Counted from the stretch's first letter, positions 18,950-32,075 are shown. The stretch: 64,000 nucleotides of DNA from Caprella mutica (GCA_947561585.1 CANNZV010002620.1:208184-272183), one strand, 5' to 3'. Numbers and translations: made by a program. The notes: a model not told the origin generated them from the letters alone.

Positions 18950-19290
18950 AAAAACACCTCAGAGTGAAAAGTTAGAGATCACTCTATCATTTAGGCTATC
19001 TATAAATTTCCTCAGTAGATGGCGGTGCAGTTAAGAAATAATTCAAAATATTTTTTTTAATTGGAACTATAGAAATAGAATGAAAAGATATTTCAATTAC
19101 CAATGTTCTTCTATCGATTCATCAACAAGAGAGAAAAAGTTTGTCCAAACGTTCAGTGTCTCTTCAAGTTCATTCTCTATCGTATTGTAATCTTATCCAG
19201 GATGACTGAATGGATAGCGATGCAGAAAACTGTTCAGTAGGAGCGAGTGTCCGAATCCTGCGTGTCGCTTTTATAAAATAGTCATCATTT
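18950..19290 (+). repeat. tRNA-like duplicon block upstream of copy B
   Basis: Same block as at 16160. The tRNA-like core is at 19196-19272 (GGATGACTGAATGGATAGCG; the box B region is diverged to GTGTCCGAATCC). About 500 bp before the copy B start codon. Confidence 0.6.
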
Positions 19291-19632
19291 AATTTGTTTT
19301 TATTTTTATATAGTTTTCATATTAATTATCATGTGTAACTAACTCACTTTACCAATTCAGTTAATAATTAAATTAATAATATATGTCAAATTATTAAATT
19401 AAGGATTTGAAAGACAGAGAAGATTGTTATCAGCTTTCACTGTGTATATCTCCATTAATTGGATATTATCTAACAAATAGTCCAATTAATAATACTCAAT
19501 ATAGATCAAATATATTAAATAATACTGGCAATTATGAAACATAACAACATAACAATGAAACAATATGAAACATAACTATAAAATATAAATTTTGTCATGC
19601 AGTTGTTTTACGTAGTATTTTACCATTAAAAG

Positions 19633-19792
19633 TTAGGCCTACAAACTAGGATTAAGTGTACTTATTGTTTTCGAACCATTCGGTCGGTTGTCGTACCTTT
19701 TCAAGGTAACAAGTACCTAGTAGAAGCTCCTGATTCTGGAGCCACGTGTTTACTGTAGAAATTTACGATATTTTGAGCAAGACAACATCACA
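19633..19792 (+). promoter_or_regulatory. Candidate promoter/leader of copy B
   Basis: A decayed version of the family inverted repeat (TTAGGCCTA then TAGGATTAA, 19633-19655) lies 160 bp before the start codon, followed by GGTTGTCGTACCTTTTC and a CACGTG. No TATA box is evident. Confidence 0.4.
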
Positions 19793-22399
19793 ATGGGTGA
19801 AAGTAACAAGGTAAGTTGATTAGATTCATCAGTTGATATCTAATTTTAAACATTGAATATTTAAGTACTTTTATACTCTCATAATCTATCAGTTGTAGAG
19901 AGTTGGTACCGACATGTGGAATACTAATCTCTCTATAGACTACACTACCTAGTTTCCAAAGAGAGAGATGATGATTTAGAGTGGAGGTGACGCCCCTGTT
20001 ACCAGTCTGCAGAATTTTAGTTATTTTTAAATTATTCCTGCAGAAAATCATAAATTTCTTTTAATATAACTCATAGAAAATGGAATGTTTAAAAAGTTAA
20101 ACTTATTATATGATAACAGCCAGGATGTGTTCTGTACCAGATGAATAAGATATAAAAGAGGACTACACAAAATTATCTTCATCGATTTATATCCCATTTA
20201 TTTCATGCTTCAGGTTTTAATGTAACAAACAATTAATACATAAAATTGAGACACAACATTAACAAATACAAAATAAAAGAATGCATAACATCATATATGT
20301 TAAGAACTCAAATATTTCAGATATCCTTGGTTGACCTTCCTAATGAAATGACTGTGAAGATTTTTGGCTACCTGGATGGAATGACCGATAAATCCAATTT
20401 GGCAAAAGTTTCCCGCAGGTTCAATGAACTCATAAAGGATACATATTGGAGAAAGAACATCTTCATTTCGGTGAGTTATTTCGTAATTTACTAAGTAATT
20501 TGAATTTCAAACATATTGCCTCATTAGGTGGTATTTACTATTAATATATGTTACTTTACTGGTACATAAAATTTAGCAGTTCGAATCGTCACCAAAAATT
20601 TCAACTAGAATTCAAGTTCAGTTGAACCAAACCTCTTTTATAGACAAGTCTCTCTTACTCTAATAGTTAACCATTAACGTAATTGAAATAAAACTTTTTT
20701 AGATATAATTATAATTGCATTTTTCATACCTCATACATTATTCTGAAAAGGATGAACAAACCAATTCTTCATTTATCAACTCTATATTTACATTTTTTTC
20801 TGTAGAAATTAATGTTCAATTTTAAATTCCCAGCTTACATTTACATCTTCATGGTCCTTTTGCCCTGCAACATCCATGAGTAAGTAGACTGACTGTGTAG
20901 GTCTCTTATCCATGAGTAAGCAGACTGACTGTGTAGGTCTCTTATCCATGGGTAAGCAGACTGACTGTGTAGGTCTCTTATCCATGAGTAAGCAGACTGA
21001 CTGTGTAGGTCTCTTATCCATGAGTAAGCAGACTGACTGTGTAGGTCTCTTATCCATGGGTAAGCAGACTGACGGTGTAGGTCTCTTATCTATGGGTAAG
21101 CAGACTCTCTGTGTAGGTCTTCCTTTCCGTGGATAGTTCTACAGTACCATCTTTAATAGTCTACCTACAATCAAAGTACTCTCATTCCAGCCTTTTTTTC
21201 ATATTTCTTTGAATTGTTGTCTATGAGACATTATAGAAATTCCTATTTTATCGGAAAATGATTAGTAGAGTTACAAATAATCATCTTTAATCAAAAAGTT
21301 TTTTCTCCATAGATGCAAGAATTCGATCATTACTTCTATAAAGGAGATGAATTGATCGGATTTATTGAACCCTGCCAAGAGAAGAGAAGCCATGAAGAAA
21401 GAAAAAGACTTCGGTTTCTTGAAGCTCTAGTGAAGGAGCTTTCAGAATCCACTCGATTGGAGACCTTAGTACTGCCAATTTATAGGAGACATCATAATGG
21501 AATTCCTTATGATATCGGTCTTGAAATTGATAACTTAGAAAAACTGACCCGAAGGTGCAAGGATAAGAGTAATTACAGTGGAGTATGCGCGTTATATAGT
21601 GGTCGTAATATGATTTCTCTTCTCTCCAAAATGTTCCGATACCTATAATTGTGCAATGCTCCGAGACCTTCCAACTAATATAACCGGTTTACAATTTGAG
21701 GGGAAAGATTCTTCTATGGTGGAAAAAATTATTGAACTCACTGAAGACACTATGGAAGAAATAATTTTCAAGTGTCCTATAACCTGGACTCTCCTAAATT
21801 GTATTAGTAAATGCAAAAATTTAAAGAAACTTAGTCTGAGGGGTAACTTAGATGCAACTGACATCAGAAAAGAAACAATTCCAAAAATTAGGTGCAAAGA
21901 AATTGACTTGTATGATTTCTCGTTTTCACCTGTAGATGCGAACAATCAGTTAATAGCAGATCTATTTTATTCTGATAAACTAGTTGGATTTCATATTCCT
22001 TTGCATTACATGATAGGTATAGAAAAGATTTGGTCAGTAGCTCCCACTTTATGTCAAATACATATTAAATTATATCCAGATTCAAATCTCCACATGACAA
22101 GATTCGAGAATTTTTGTGATAAACTATTGCAAGATTTCAATATGGAATCACAATATCAATCTTCCATTGAATTCAGAACTGATGACAGCGAGATTAAAAG
22201 AAGACTTACACCTTTAATACGTCAAAATTTGAGGGGTTGGGGCTATAAAATATTTAACTTTACCGACCATTTCACGGTGTTTATCTGTGGAAGTAAAAAT
22301 AGAAAACTTACTTTTCCGGTGAGAGAGGTAGGTAATTTTCCTGTAAGGATTCCAATAAGACATATGTTTGACAGGTGTTGCTGCTTAGAAGAATTGTGA
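19793..22399 (+). pseudogene. F-box gene copy B, frameshifted in exon 3
   Basis: Exons are 19793-19810 (MGESNK), 20321-20470 (F-box with LPNEMTVKIFGYL and VSRRFNEL) and 21313-22399. Splice sites match copy A. Exon 3 opens in frame and has a family insertion near its start, but hits a TAA near 21646-21648. Family sequence resumes in the +1 frame (FSPKCSDTYN, then LPTNITG) and runs to a stop at 22399. Compared with copy D, the break corresponds to a net loss of about five bases near 21610-21625. Either a recent pseudogene or a sequence error; the rest is well preserved, including NNQLIADLFYS. The protein truncated at the first stop would keep the F-box but lose most of the substrate region. Confidence 0.7.
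20880..21135 (+). repeat. 36-bp minisatellite in intron 2 of copy B (about 7 units)
   Basis: Same unit and sense orientation as in copy A. The lead-in sequence (GCAACATCCATGA just before the first GTAAGTAG) is also shared with copies C and D, showing a common origin of the array position. Short open frames on both strands are repeat by-products. Confidence 0.92.
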
Positions 22400-22597
22400 T
22401 TATTCAGATTTAAAAAGAGACCTTTTTTGATGTAAATTTTATGAAACTTGCTAAATCTTTAAAGTATTTGCACAAGTAAATGAAGTTGGATGAGTAATGT
22501 AAACTGTATATATTTATCTTCTACCTAAGTGTTTCGTTTAATGAAGATCACAGTTGCTCAACTTTAACTTTGCTGATGTGCCACATCTACAGATTGC

Positions 22598-22905
22598 TGT
22601 CCCAAAATAAGGCCACTCTTTATGTACGGGTTAATGAAGATCACAGGGGTCGTAATTTCAGTAGCAACACTAAAGCAAAGACTGTATAAATCAAATTGTA
22701 AATATTTTAGCATTAGCGATATCACATTTTATGTATGTATTACATTAGTATCCAAACAAGACTACAAAGAGTCTTCAAAATGCTGTACAAATATTCTAGG
22801 TCTTTCTCTGTCCATTTTCTTGTTTCTTTCACTCCTCTACAGTACTGTGTATCTGTAGACACTGGGAGAACTTACGAACTATCAGGCTGTTACACATTTT
22901 CGATT
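22598..22905 (+). repeat. Duplicated 3' flank block (copy B)
   Basis: Matches 11170-11490 and the inverse of 34440-34720. A second shared block follows at 23240-23370 (CACGTTTGTGTTCATAATAT, CATCTAGAGGTACAACTGA), which appears inverted at 33955-34090 at similar spacing. Thus the 3' flanks of B and D are similar over about 0.8 kb. Confidence 0.65.
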
Positions 22906-23536
22906 TTATAAAAAATATATTATAATGAGTTAAAATGTCATTTCATGAATTTATATTTTTTATGGTCGAGATGTGAAACACTCTAATTATTCGAACTTAC
23001 TCTATTTTATAGTGATGTAATAATGATTCACCTACAGTTATATATTAGAACAAAACCTAATGTATAAGAATATAAACTTGTGTATAAATGTAAGAACTAA
23101 ATGTATAAATTTATGTATAAATGTATTTTGCTAATGAACTGAAATATGAATAAACTTATTCGGGAACATCAATATTAGAATAATAATGAACTATTTGATT
23201 TTCAAAACCATATTAGATTATACAATAACGACATTTAGTAGTGCGTGCGTTTGTCACGTTTGTGTTCATAATATTTGTCACCATTTCTGTAGCAACGCCA
23301 TCTAGAGGTACAACTGACTACTTATCCATTTAACTCTAATTTATCAGCTGTTTCACTATATTAAGATGTTCAATTTTTTGTGTTCTAATAATGTATATCC
23401 ATTAGTTAATGTTATAGAATAATTACAATGGGTCTTTGAAATTAGTTCTACCTACAACAAACAAACCAAATTGTACATAATGAATAACCAACCAATGTGA
23501 TTGAAAAGATTCAAACTCAACGGGAAATCCATAATA

Positions 23537-23729
23537 TTAGAGGTTATTTAAACTCTAAATAGAAATAGACTGAAATAGAAAGACGGTATCCAACATACAA
23601 CCATTGGTGATAAAATTCATTGTCAGGTCCAGGTTTTTCCACCCTCCTCCTGATGATGAATAGAAATCTTTCTATTCGAAAGCTTGAAAACTGAAAAAAC
23701 CTTCAACGCAGAGTTTCAATAACCTCTAA
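23537..23729. mobile_element. MITE, TTAGAGGTTATTTAAACTCT ends
   Basis: Imperfect 20-bp inverted ends (TTAGAGGTTATTTAAACTCT and AGAGTTTCAATAACCTCTAA) around a non-coding centre with CTTTCTATTCGAAAGCTTG. Confidence 0.6.
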
Positions 23730-24045
23730 TAATAACCAATGTGTTCAGCACTCTTGTAACTATCAGTTTTATTCAAGTCCTCGAGATTTATTATTTTTCC
23801 ATTTTGATGCCTTTATAAGTTTATATAGTATAATATAAATTTTAACAATAAAAACATTCGAAAAATTCAAATTATTTTTATAGTGGAAATGTTTTTTCAA
23901 AGCATTTATCTATTTATAGATGACGTATCTTGGATACCGAGTTCTTTAAAAGGAAACACAAATGTTAATTATTTAGTCTGTATTTCTCGAATATACTTAA
24001 TCTACAAAAGCCAATTTCCTTCAACCTAAATATAATAATACAACA

Positions 24046-25110
24046 TGGCGCTGTACGAAAGCAAGAGGAAAGACTTCAGAGCAAGACGTACCAAGATGGT
24101 TATCACTTCTCTTGGAAAAACAAGAAGAAACATGCTTGCAACAGGAAGAAACACGCTTGCAACAGGAAGAAGCTCGATAAAATCGACATCAAGAAGAGAT
24201 GGAAGCTATGCGTCAGCTTTTGGCGACTCAACAACATCTAGCTTCATCTTCGTCCAATAACCACGGGCAGCGGAACAATCCAGAGCGAATTGACCAAATT
24301 CCGAATCTTCCCATACCACCAACTCTACAAGCAGATGCAAGCTACACTAAATTTGTGGAATGGAATGACTACTCTACTGTTATACATCTTGAACAACAAA
24401 CTCCAGAGACACAAAGAGCACATCTAAGAAGCTGTATGAGCACCGACATGCGACTGCACATGAAATGTGCAATGGGAATAGATCGTGATGAAGACACGAC
24501 TACAGAAGATATTTTAGACCGCATTCAGGCACATCTGCAACAGAAAAGAAACATCACTCTTGACAGAGTTGATTTCACTGAACGCAGACATGAAGAAGCC
24601 GAAACATTCGATAACTTTTATGTAGCAGTTAAAAAACTGGCAGAAGAGGCCGATCTGTGCAATAACTGCGTGGAACAGAGGATCACAACCAGGATTACTT
24701 CTGGAATAAAAAGTCAAGAGCTTCGACAGAAACTTCTAGCCCTTAATCCTTTCCCTCAACTACAAACAGTAGTTGACATGTGTCGAAGTTATGAGTCTTC
24801 GATGAAAGACTGTGTTTCAATATCCCGAAAATCCGTCAATAAAATCAGCAATTACAAGAAAAACTTCAAAGATAATAATTTCACGAAGAGTAATAAATTT
24901 AAAGCTAATGACGAAAGAAAGACACATTCTAAAAAATGCAACTACTGTGGAGGACGAGAGCATGAAAAATCAAAATGCCCAGCCAAAGATTCTGAGTGTA
25001 CAATCTCGTCTTTGTCAAAACAAAGAGTGTACAATCTTCGTTCTCAGCGTCAGGTTAGTGATTCGCTCAATTGTTGCTCACAGAGTATTAAAAACTATAA
25101 AACCAAATAA
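24046..25110 (+). pseudogene. Retrotransposon gag remnant (Ty3/Gypsy-like)
   Basis: The main frame is open from 24199 to 25110 (303 aa). Upstream in the same frame is a glutamine/glutamate-rich coiled-coil-like stretch interrupted by a TAA near 24178. The middle resembles retrotransposon capsid regions (RITSGIKSQELRQKLLAL), and a zinc knuckle CNYCGGREHEKSKC (C-x2-C-x4-H-x4-C) lies near residues 249-262. A second knuckle expected after it is not intact. No protease, reverse transcriptase, integrase or long terminal repeats are seen nearby, so this is a stranded fragment. It lies between copies B and C. Family assignment is by resemblance. Confidence 0.7.
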
Positions 25111-25231
25111 TAAAATATATACTGAACAGAATTGTATGCAGTTTGCAGAATAATAATCCTAGACCTTAGTTTTATAATATTATGTAATAAACTCATATTA
25201 TTCCCGGAGCCTGGAGAGGACATTTACACCA

Positions 25232-25760
25232 GGTAGCGGGTGGGGTGGATGGGTGAGTGAGTCTGACGTCATGACTTTTGTGTTCCGTTTAAATGATAAG
25301 ATTTAGCGCACTCAAATAATTTAGTTAATAAATATATCAATCTTTAAATATGAAGTAAACTAGAATACAAAAAACACCTAAAAGTGAAATGTTAGAAATT
25401 GCTCTATCACTGATGCTACCTTTAAATTTCCTCAGTATAGATTGCAGTGAAGCTGAAAATCAATTCGTTTTTTTTTTTCAATCGGAATTTTAAAAATAGA
25501 ATAACGATATTTTTTCAATTACCAATGTTCTTCTATCGATTCATCAACAAGAGAGAAAAAGTTTGTTCAAATGTTCAGTGTCTCTTCAAGTTCATTCTCT
25601 ATCGTATTGTAATCTTATCCAGGATGACTGAATGGATAGCGATGCAGAAAACTGTTCAGTAGGAGCGAGTGTTCGAATCCTGAGTGTCGCTTTTATGTAA
25701 ACAATTTTAAAAGAAAATACTTTAGTCTCCCGGCTAAATTTTCTATGATAACATCAACTT
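25232..25760 (+). repeat. Duplicon junction: CRE-like block and tRNA-like block before copy C
   Basis: 25232-25305 is the distal 3' block of the preceding unit (GGTAGCGGGTGGGGT, perfect TGACGTCA at 25264-25271). From about 25365 the upstream block of the next unit begins, with its tRNA-like core at 25618-25692 (GAATGGATAGCGATGC and GTGTTCGAATCC). This places the tandem duplication boundary between about 25305 and 25365. Confidence 0.55.
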
Positions 25761-26364
25761 AGGAATGCTGCCTGACGTTAACGATACAATTTCCCAAGAA
25801 AAATGTACACTGTGTAAGGTTGATAAGAACTTTGAGGTTTTGTCTTACACATGTACGCACAATTGTAGTCGTCATTATATTCGATGAAATGATTTATCTT
25901 TCATTAATAACTATCTTAATTTGATTTTAACCATTAATTCTACTGAATTTATTTTCATCTATCTATCATAATATAGTATTTATAACATTTATGTTTATTT
26001 CTTTCTTTTAAATAAATAAGTTGAATAAAATTTTATATCAGACTAAAATTATTCATCACTTCATTCGTTTTACTTTCTATATTTTTTTCATATTAATTGT
26101 CATGTGTAACTCACTTTACCAATTTATTTTATATTATATTAATAAAATCTTTCTAATTATTGAATTAAGGATTTGAAAAACATGACGGTTATTATCACCG
26201 GGGATATCTGCATTAGATTTATAATGTATATCAAATCGTCAAATTAATACATTAAATTGTTCTGATAATTTAAATTTCATATTACGGAACATAAATTACA
26301 AATATTAATTATAAAATTTAATTTTGCCATGCACTTTCACTGCATAGTTTCTTACTAGTTAAAC

Positions 26365-26550
26365 TTAGGCCTACTAACTAGGCCTAAATGAACCTATTGT
26401 ATTCGAAACATTCGGTCGATTGTCGTACCTTTTCCCTCCATTCTCCTTCCTTCGCTAGCCGCGGAAACACGTTCGTGACAAACGCTTCAGATTCTTAAAC
26501 AAAGTGTGTTCTAAATAAAGTTACTCTATTGTGAACAGGACAATAAAATA
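26365..26550 (+). promoter_or_regulatory. Candidate promoter/leader of copy C
   Basis: Perfect inverted repeat TTAGGCCTA-5 nt-TAGGCCTAA (26365-26387), 186 bp before the start codon, followed by CGATTGTCGTACCTTTTC. The leader TATTGTGAACAGGACAATA resembles that of copies D and E. Confidence 0.45.
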
Positions 26551-29500
26551 ATGGCTGAAAGTAACGAGGTAAGTCGGGTAGATAGCCATCATTAATTTTC
26601 CTCTACATTCACATATTTTCTCTAAGAACAAAAATCAAAATTGAGAATTTCTTGGGGAACACTTTACCAGTTTCTGCAGACTGGTCTCTTTATGGTGTAA
26701 CTCCACGTATTGAGTTCTAGGTCCAGTAAAAAAGCATGAATGTGCATATTTACAACTCAGAGATCATTATTATTATTATTGGTTTATATTCAGTTGGTAG
26801 ATTTTCTGTATTGAACCTAATTTATTTGTTCCTAGATTTGGAGAACTGAAATGACAGACCGCCAGCTTTCTCTCGGTGATTAACATCTGTGATATGAAAA
26901 TAGGAATGTTTTCGTGATAGAAGCGCTCACGAAATTAACGCACATATAAATAAATGATCGACCATCTTGAAATACATATTAAAATTAACAAATATATATT
27001 AAATTTAGGTACATAATGTTTTTAATTTATTTTTTGATTTTATATAATTAATTTTTAGATGTACGAACGTACTTTGGACTTGATTGATTTTCACTGCAAT
27101 CAAATTTTGTTATTTAATACTTTGGATTTGACTTTCCTGTAACTATGAACGAAATATTATCAGTTGGTGTGTACAGTATTTTACCTATGTGCGCTTCTAT
27201 CATGTGCGTTTTTTCCGTGTGCGGTTCTACCTGGATACCGTCTAGAAGATTGCGTAAGTTAGATAATACCATATTAGTATTAACTGAAGAATTTATGAAT
27301 GAAACCATTTCTTTGTTGAGAAAGATGTAGAATATTAAAAACAAACTCCCCCTTTGAAACGTTCTTTTAAACAATCAAATGTTACATTTGTATCATTAGT
27401 ACCAAATGTGAATTTGTATAAAGGTTTGAGTTACGTAACTTACCATAAACTAAGTAATATAATAAATGATTCGACCAATTACGAATCCTGATTTATAATA
27501 AATTATGAGTGCATACTATTGTTATTCGACAAAAAATTTGACGATAATGTCCTAAATTAAAATATTATACGATGCCCATTTAACTGTATGTCAACTCGGT
27601 CACAATATATAGTCACAACCCAGGGATAAAAGTATGGCGGCACTTGCCAAGAATAAAAGGGACCCGCTCTTTTCTTCTATTGTCCTACCATAAGTTTACC
27701 ACTGGGTACACTCTCGCGTCCACATCCATATCTGTGAATGAATAAAGTTATTTTGAAAAAACAATGTTTGTATTTTAAAATCTTTCGTTCATTATCATAA
27801 TATTTCGGTTTGAACTACCAGAATTTATTCGAAATATTTATATCAATTGGTACTAATTTAAGAGATAATATATTAAACAAATATTTATTTTGTATTATGA
27901 TTTATATCATAGTGTAAAACAATTCATTTATTCACATTTTATTATATACACCCTTGCAATAAATCAAAGAATTTCAGGACACTGTGAAAGAATTCAATAC
28001 AAAAGACGAAGAATTCAATTCCCATTTGGGGAATGGAACTCTGGTCCATTCTACAGTCAACCCAAAATGTGGTAGTTTTAGCTTCCAGTGTTTGGAGGCC
28101 TGAGTTCGAATACCGTTGGGGAATTTTTTTCAAGAGGGTTTCTAAAATTATTGTTGAAGGTATTTTAGAATTCGAATCATTTATTACCAAACTGTCTAAT
28201 CATCAGGAGCTGTAACTTCTTACTTATGATATTTTGGTAAATAATAGTCATATATTTGAGACATTATCTGTGAATGAATAAAACTAACCCAATGCACCTT
28301 TTGGATATCTTTACTGCAACGGTCCGAATTTTTTCTTGATTTACTTTTACGGTCTAAGATTTCTGATGATTTACTCTAGAACCGTTTGACAATAAATGTT
28401 AGAAAATATAGGAAACTGTAATTGGAGTGTTATATTGAATTAATTTGGTTTCTTAAAATTTTTCATGTTTACATTTACAGTACGAATTTTTTCATGATAC
28501 CGTGAAAGTAAATTGATTCCATCGTTTAAATTGTGAACTAAGAACTCGAACAATTTAACATTTTTTTCAGATCTCTTTGGGTGACCTTCCTGATGAAATC
28601 ATTTTGAAGATTCTTGACCATCTCAGTGGACTGGCCGATAAACCCAACCTGGCGAGAGTTTCTCGTAGGTTCAAAAGACTCGCAAACGAGAAAACCTGGA
28701 GGAAAATCATTTACTTTACGGTGAGTTTTTTGAATCGAATTTTAGCTTTCTTTGGGCATTCATTTATATTTTTCTTCCATCTGGTAACATGCATGAGTAA
28801 GAAGACTGATTGTGTAGTGTGTAGTTCTCTCATCCATATGTAAGCAGACTGACTGTGTATGTCTCTTATCCATGGATAAGCAGACTGGCTGTGTAGGTCT
28901 CTTACCCATTGGTAAGAAGACTGACTGTGTAGGTCTCTTATCTATGGGTAAGCAGACTGACTGTATAGGTCTCTTATCCATGGTTAAGCAGACTGACTGT
29001 AAAGGTCTCTTATCCATGGGTAAGCAGACTGACTGTGTAGGACTCTTATCCATGGGTAAGCAGACTGACTGTGTAGGTCTCTTATCCATGGGTAAGCAGA
29101 CTGACTGTGTAGGTCTCTTATCCATGGGTAAGCAGACTGACAGGGTAGGTCTCTTATCCATGGGTAAGCAGACTGACTGTGTAGGTCTCTTATCCATGGG
29201 TAAGCAGACTGACTGTGTAGGTCTCTTATCCATGGGTAAGCAGACTGACTGTGTAAGTCTCTCATCCATGGGTAAGCAAACTGACTGTGTAGGTCTCTTA
29301 TTCATGGGTAAGCAGACTGACTGTGTAGGTCTCTTATCCATGGGTAAGTAGACTGACTGTGTAAGTCTCTTATCCATGGGTAAGCAGACTGACTGTGTAG
29401 GTCTCTTATCCATGGGTAAGCAGACTGACTGTGTAGGTCTCTTATCCATGGGTAAGAAGACTGACTGTGTAGGACTCTTTTCCATGAGTAAGCAGACTGA

Positions 29501-31191
29501 CAGTGTAGGTCTCTTATCCATGGGTAAGCAGACTGACTGTGTAGGTCTCTTATCCATGGGTAAGCAGACTGACTGTGTAGGTCTCTTATCCATGGGTAAG
29601 CAGACTGACTGTGTAGGTCCCTCATCCATGGGTAAGCAGACTGACTGTGTAGGTCTCTTATCCATGGGTAAGAAGACTGACAGTGTAGGTGTCTTATCCA
29701 TGGGTAAGCAGACTGACAGTGTAGGTCTCTTATCCATGGGTAAGCAGACTGACTGTGTAGGTCTCTTATCCATGGGTAATCAGACTGACTGTGTAGGTCT
29801 CTCATCCATGGGTAAGCAGACTGACTGTGTAGGTCTCTTACCCATGGGTAAGCAGACTGATTGTTTACGGTGTAGGTTGATCGGGTTGACTGACTGTGTA
29901 GGTCTTTATTTAGGGGTAAGCAGACAAAACCTTATCCATCTCTTCCCAGTTCTACAGGGTTATTTCTTATTGGAAATTGACCTAGTGCAAGCAGCGTACT
30001 GTCACATTCATTTCTTCTTCTTTTCTTCATGTCTCTTTCAATTGTTATGCATAATTCACATTTGAAAGTAGCGAAATATAGGTAATTAGAATATCTATTA
30101 ATCACATTTTCTTTTTTCCTCAGAGGCAAGAATTTAAGCATTACTTTAGTGAAAAAAGATACATATTCATACATGCATTGCAGAAGGAACTTAAAGAATC
30201 AACGCGATTGGAATCTGTGATACTACCATTTAATCGGACATATTTTTATGATAGATATATTACTAAGAATGAATATGCGGAATGCATTAGCATTCTTTTG
30301 AATAGACTTTTTTCAATAAATAATTATAATGGAGTTTGCATTTTGTACAATGAACATTTTATGACTCACCTTAATGTCTTCTACTCTCAGACAGACGTAG
30401 ATATCGATAGTAGTCGCACACTGTACAGTCGCACACTTCGACACTATCCAACTAACATAACCGGTATAGAATTTAGTGAGAAAGAGTCCTCTATGTTGGA
30501 GAAAATTCTTGATATCACAACAGACACTATGACGGAAGTTCTATACAAAGGCCCTGTAACCATGGCTCTCCTGATTTCATTAAGTAAATGTGCAGATTTA
30601 AAGATTCTTAGTCTGAGGGGTAACCTAGATGCATCTGATATTAAAATAGAAACCGTTCCAAAAATTACGTGTCAAATAATTGACTTGACTGATTTCACGT
30701 ATTCGCCTGTAGATGCTAACAATCAGTTAATAGCAGATCTATTTTATTCCTATGATCTATCATATTTTAGTATTCCTATCCACTACATGATAGGTATCGA
30801 AGATATTTGGTCAAGAACTCCCGCTTTATCAGATCTGCATATTGTAATTAGCCCAGAAGACACTATCCCTAGTCTAACATTCGAAAATTTCTGCGATAAA
30901 TTATTTTGGGACCTCAATCAGGAATCTTACTCAGAATGTTCAATTTACTTTGGAATTATTGATGCTCAATTTAAAAGAATTCGTGAAAGTTCATTAAGTC
31001 TACATTTGATTGATAGGAATTATGAAATAAGTAATGGTTGGATTACTACCTATTGTAAGAGAAGAGAGTTTTCACCGGTGAACAGTACTAACAGGGTATG
31101 CAAATATTATTCAAATGGTCGTGGTTTTGCTATGCATTCTAGAAAAGAGATGTTTAAATACTTTCCTCGTGTATTTAAAAGGAATAACTAA
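26551..31191 (+). CDS. F-box protein gene, copy C (three exons, 411 aa)
   Basis: Exons are 26551-26568 (MAESNE), 28571-28720 and 30124-31191, all in phase 0 (GAG|gtaagt, tttcag|ATC, ACG|gtgagt, cctcag|AGG). Exon 2 is a full F-box (LPDEIILKILDHL, LARVSRRFKRLA, TWRK). Exon 3 encodes 355 aa with the family motifs LPKIT-like, NNQLIADLFYS and MIGIEDIW, and a C-terminal tail longer than in copy A. Intron 1 (2.0 kb) contains segments shared only with copy D; intron 2 contains the 36-bp array. A likely polyadenylation signal AATAAA is near 31292. Intact in all exons, so probably functional. Role by family: Skp1-binding adaptor; target unknown. Confidence 0.8.
27110..28110 (+). repeat. Intron-1 segments shared with copy D
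   Basis: 27110-27330 (GTGCGCTTCTATCATGTGCG, CTACCTGGATACCG) matches the inverse of 43460-43620, and 27960-28110 matches the inverse of 43165-43345. The latter contains TGGTAGTTTTAGCTTCC and GAGTTCGAATACC, resembling a tRNA-derived SINE. Open frames here are not genes. Confidence 0.5.
28797..29941 (+). repeat. 36-bp minisatellite in intron 2 of copy C (about 32 units)
   Basis: Same unit, sense orientation and lead-in as in A, B and D, only about 75 bp after the exon 2 donor. Units are more diverged than in copy A (for example GACAGTGTAGG and GTAAGAAG variants). Long open frames (337 aa and 167 aa reverse, 229 aa forward) are repeat artefacts. Confidence 0.95.
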
Positions 31192-31373
31192 AAATTAGGA
31201 ATTAGAATCAAATTATAAAAGTGTTACTTTGAACAATATGATAAAATATTAACCATTGTATCTAGCCCTCTTGTAATGATCTGGTTCATTTAATAAATTT
31301 TCCAATACACTCATGACTTTTATTCCATTCCTTGATATATATGACTTTTACCATTTTGTTTCCTAAATATATA

Positions 31374-31575
31374 CAGGGTGACCAACAAAAAGGGGTATCC
31401 AACTTAAAATTAATATAAATATCGTATTTATAAGTAGTTTAAAAATGAGTTGAAGTAAATTTAAAAATTAGATTTTTTTGATGTATTCATTCTACCACCA
31501 TCATTGCTTGAGATTGTACGTGTACGATATTCATATTAATTCAAACTAGGGTACACTTTTTTGTGGGTCACCCTG
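31374..31575. mobile_element. Mariner-type MITE (202 bp)
   Basis: TA at 31372-31373 and 31576-31577 flanks CAGGGTGACCAACAAAAAGG and its imperfect complement TTTTGTGGGTCACCCTG. It is related to the ends of the element at 40191-41403. Non-coding. Confidence 0.8.
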
Positions 31576-31785
31576 TATAGACTAGTGTACTTGCCCGTTA
31601 AGAATAACGTGTTCTCAATTACTGCATCACTATCAATATTTGTGTAATTTAACTTTCAACACTTTGGTCCGTGTCCTCAGATTAGATTGAAGTTATTGAT
31701 TGAAAAAGGACGATAGTATTATAATTATATCACAGACACGACTGATAAATGATAGAGTTAATAAATTTTATTACCGAAGTTGCAA

Positions 31786-32075
31786 TTACAGTGAAACTCT
31801 TGAGTTATGAAGTATTGGTTTCTTCATAACTCAGAGCCACTTCATAACTCAGAGCCACTTCATAATTCAGGGACACTGATAGATTTCTATGATTAAAATA
31901 TTGGAGAAAACTATGGTCTCTGAGGTATAACTAGGACGAAATTCATTAAGTATATCGTTTTCTATAAATTAAACATAGAAAATACTTCATAACTCAGTTA
32001 CATTTCATAACTCAGGTCCTTCATTACTCGAGTGCTTCATAACGAAGAACTTCATAACTCAGGAGTTTTACTGTA
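31786..32075. mobile_element. Pogo/Tigger-like MITE with CTTCATAACTCAG repeats
   Basis: Ends resemble TTACAGTGAAACTCTTGAG and CTCAGGAGTTTTACTGTAG. The interior has several copies of CTTCATAACTCAG in one orientation. Related CAGTAGAACTCC-type sequences are at 38240-38530 and 44490-44830. Superfamily assignment is by end resemblance. Confidence 0.5.

Noticed and set aside
24045..24260. 71-codon frame starting at the first ATG of the gag region
   Set aside because: It is in a different frame from the gag reading and translates the coiled-coil-coding stretch out of frame.
23900..25200. Long terminal repeats around the gag fragment
   Set aside because: I compared both flanks and saw no matching direct repeats with TG..CA ends.
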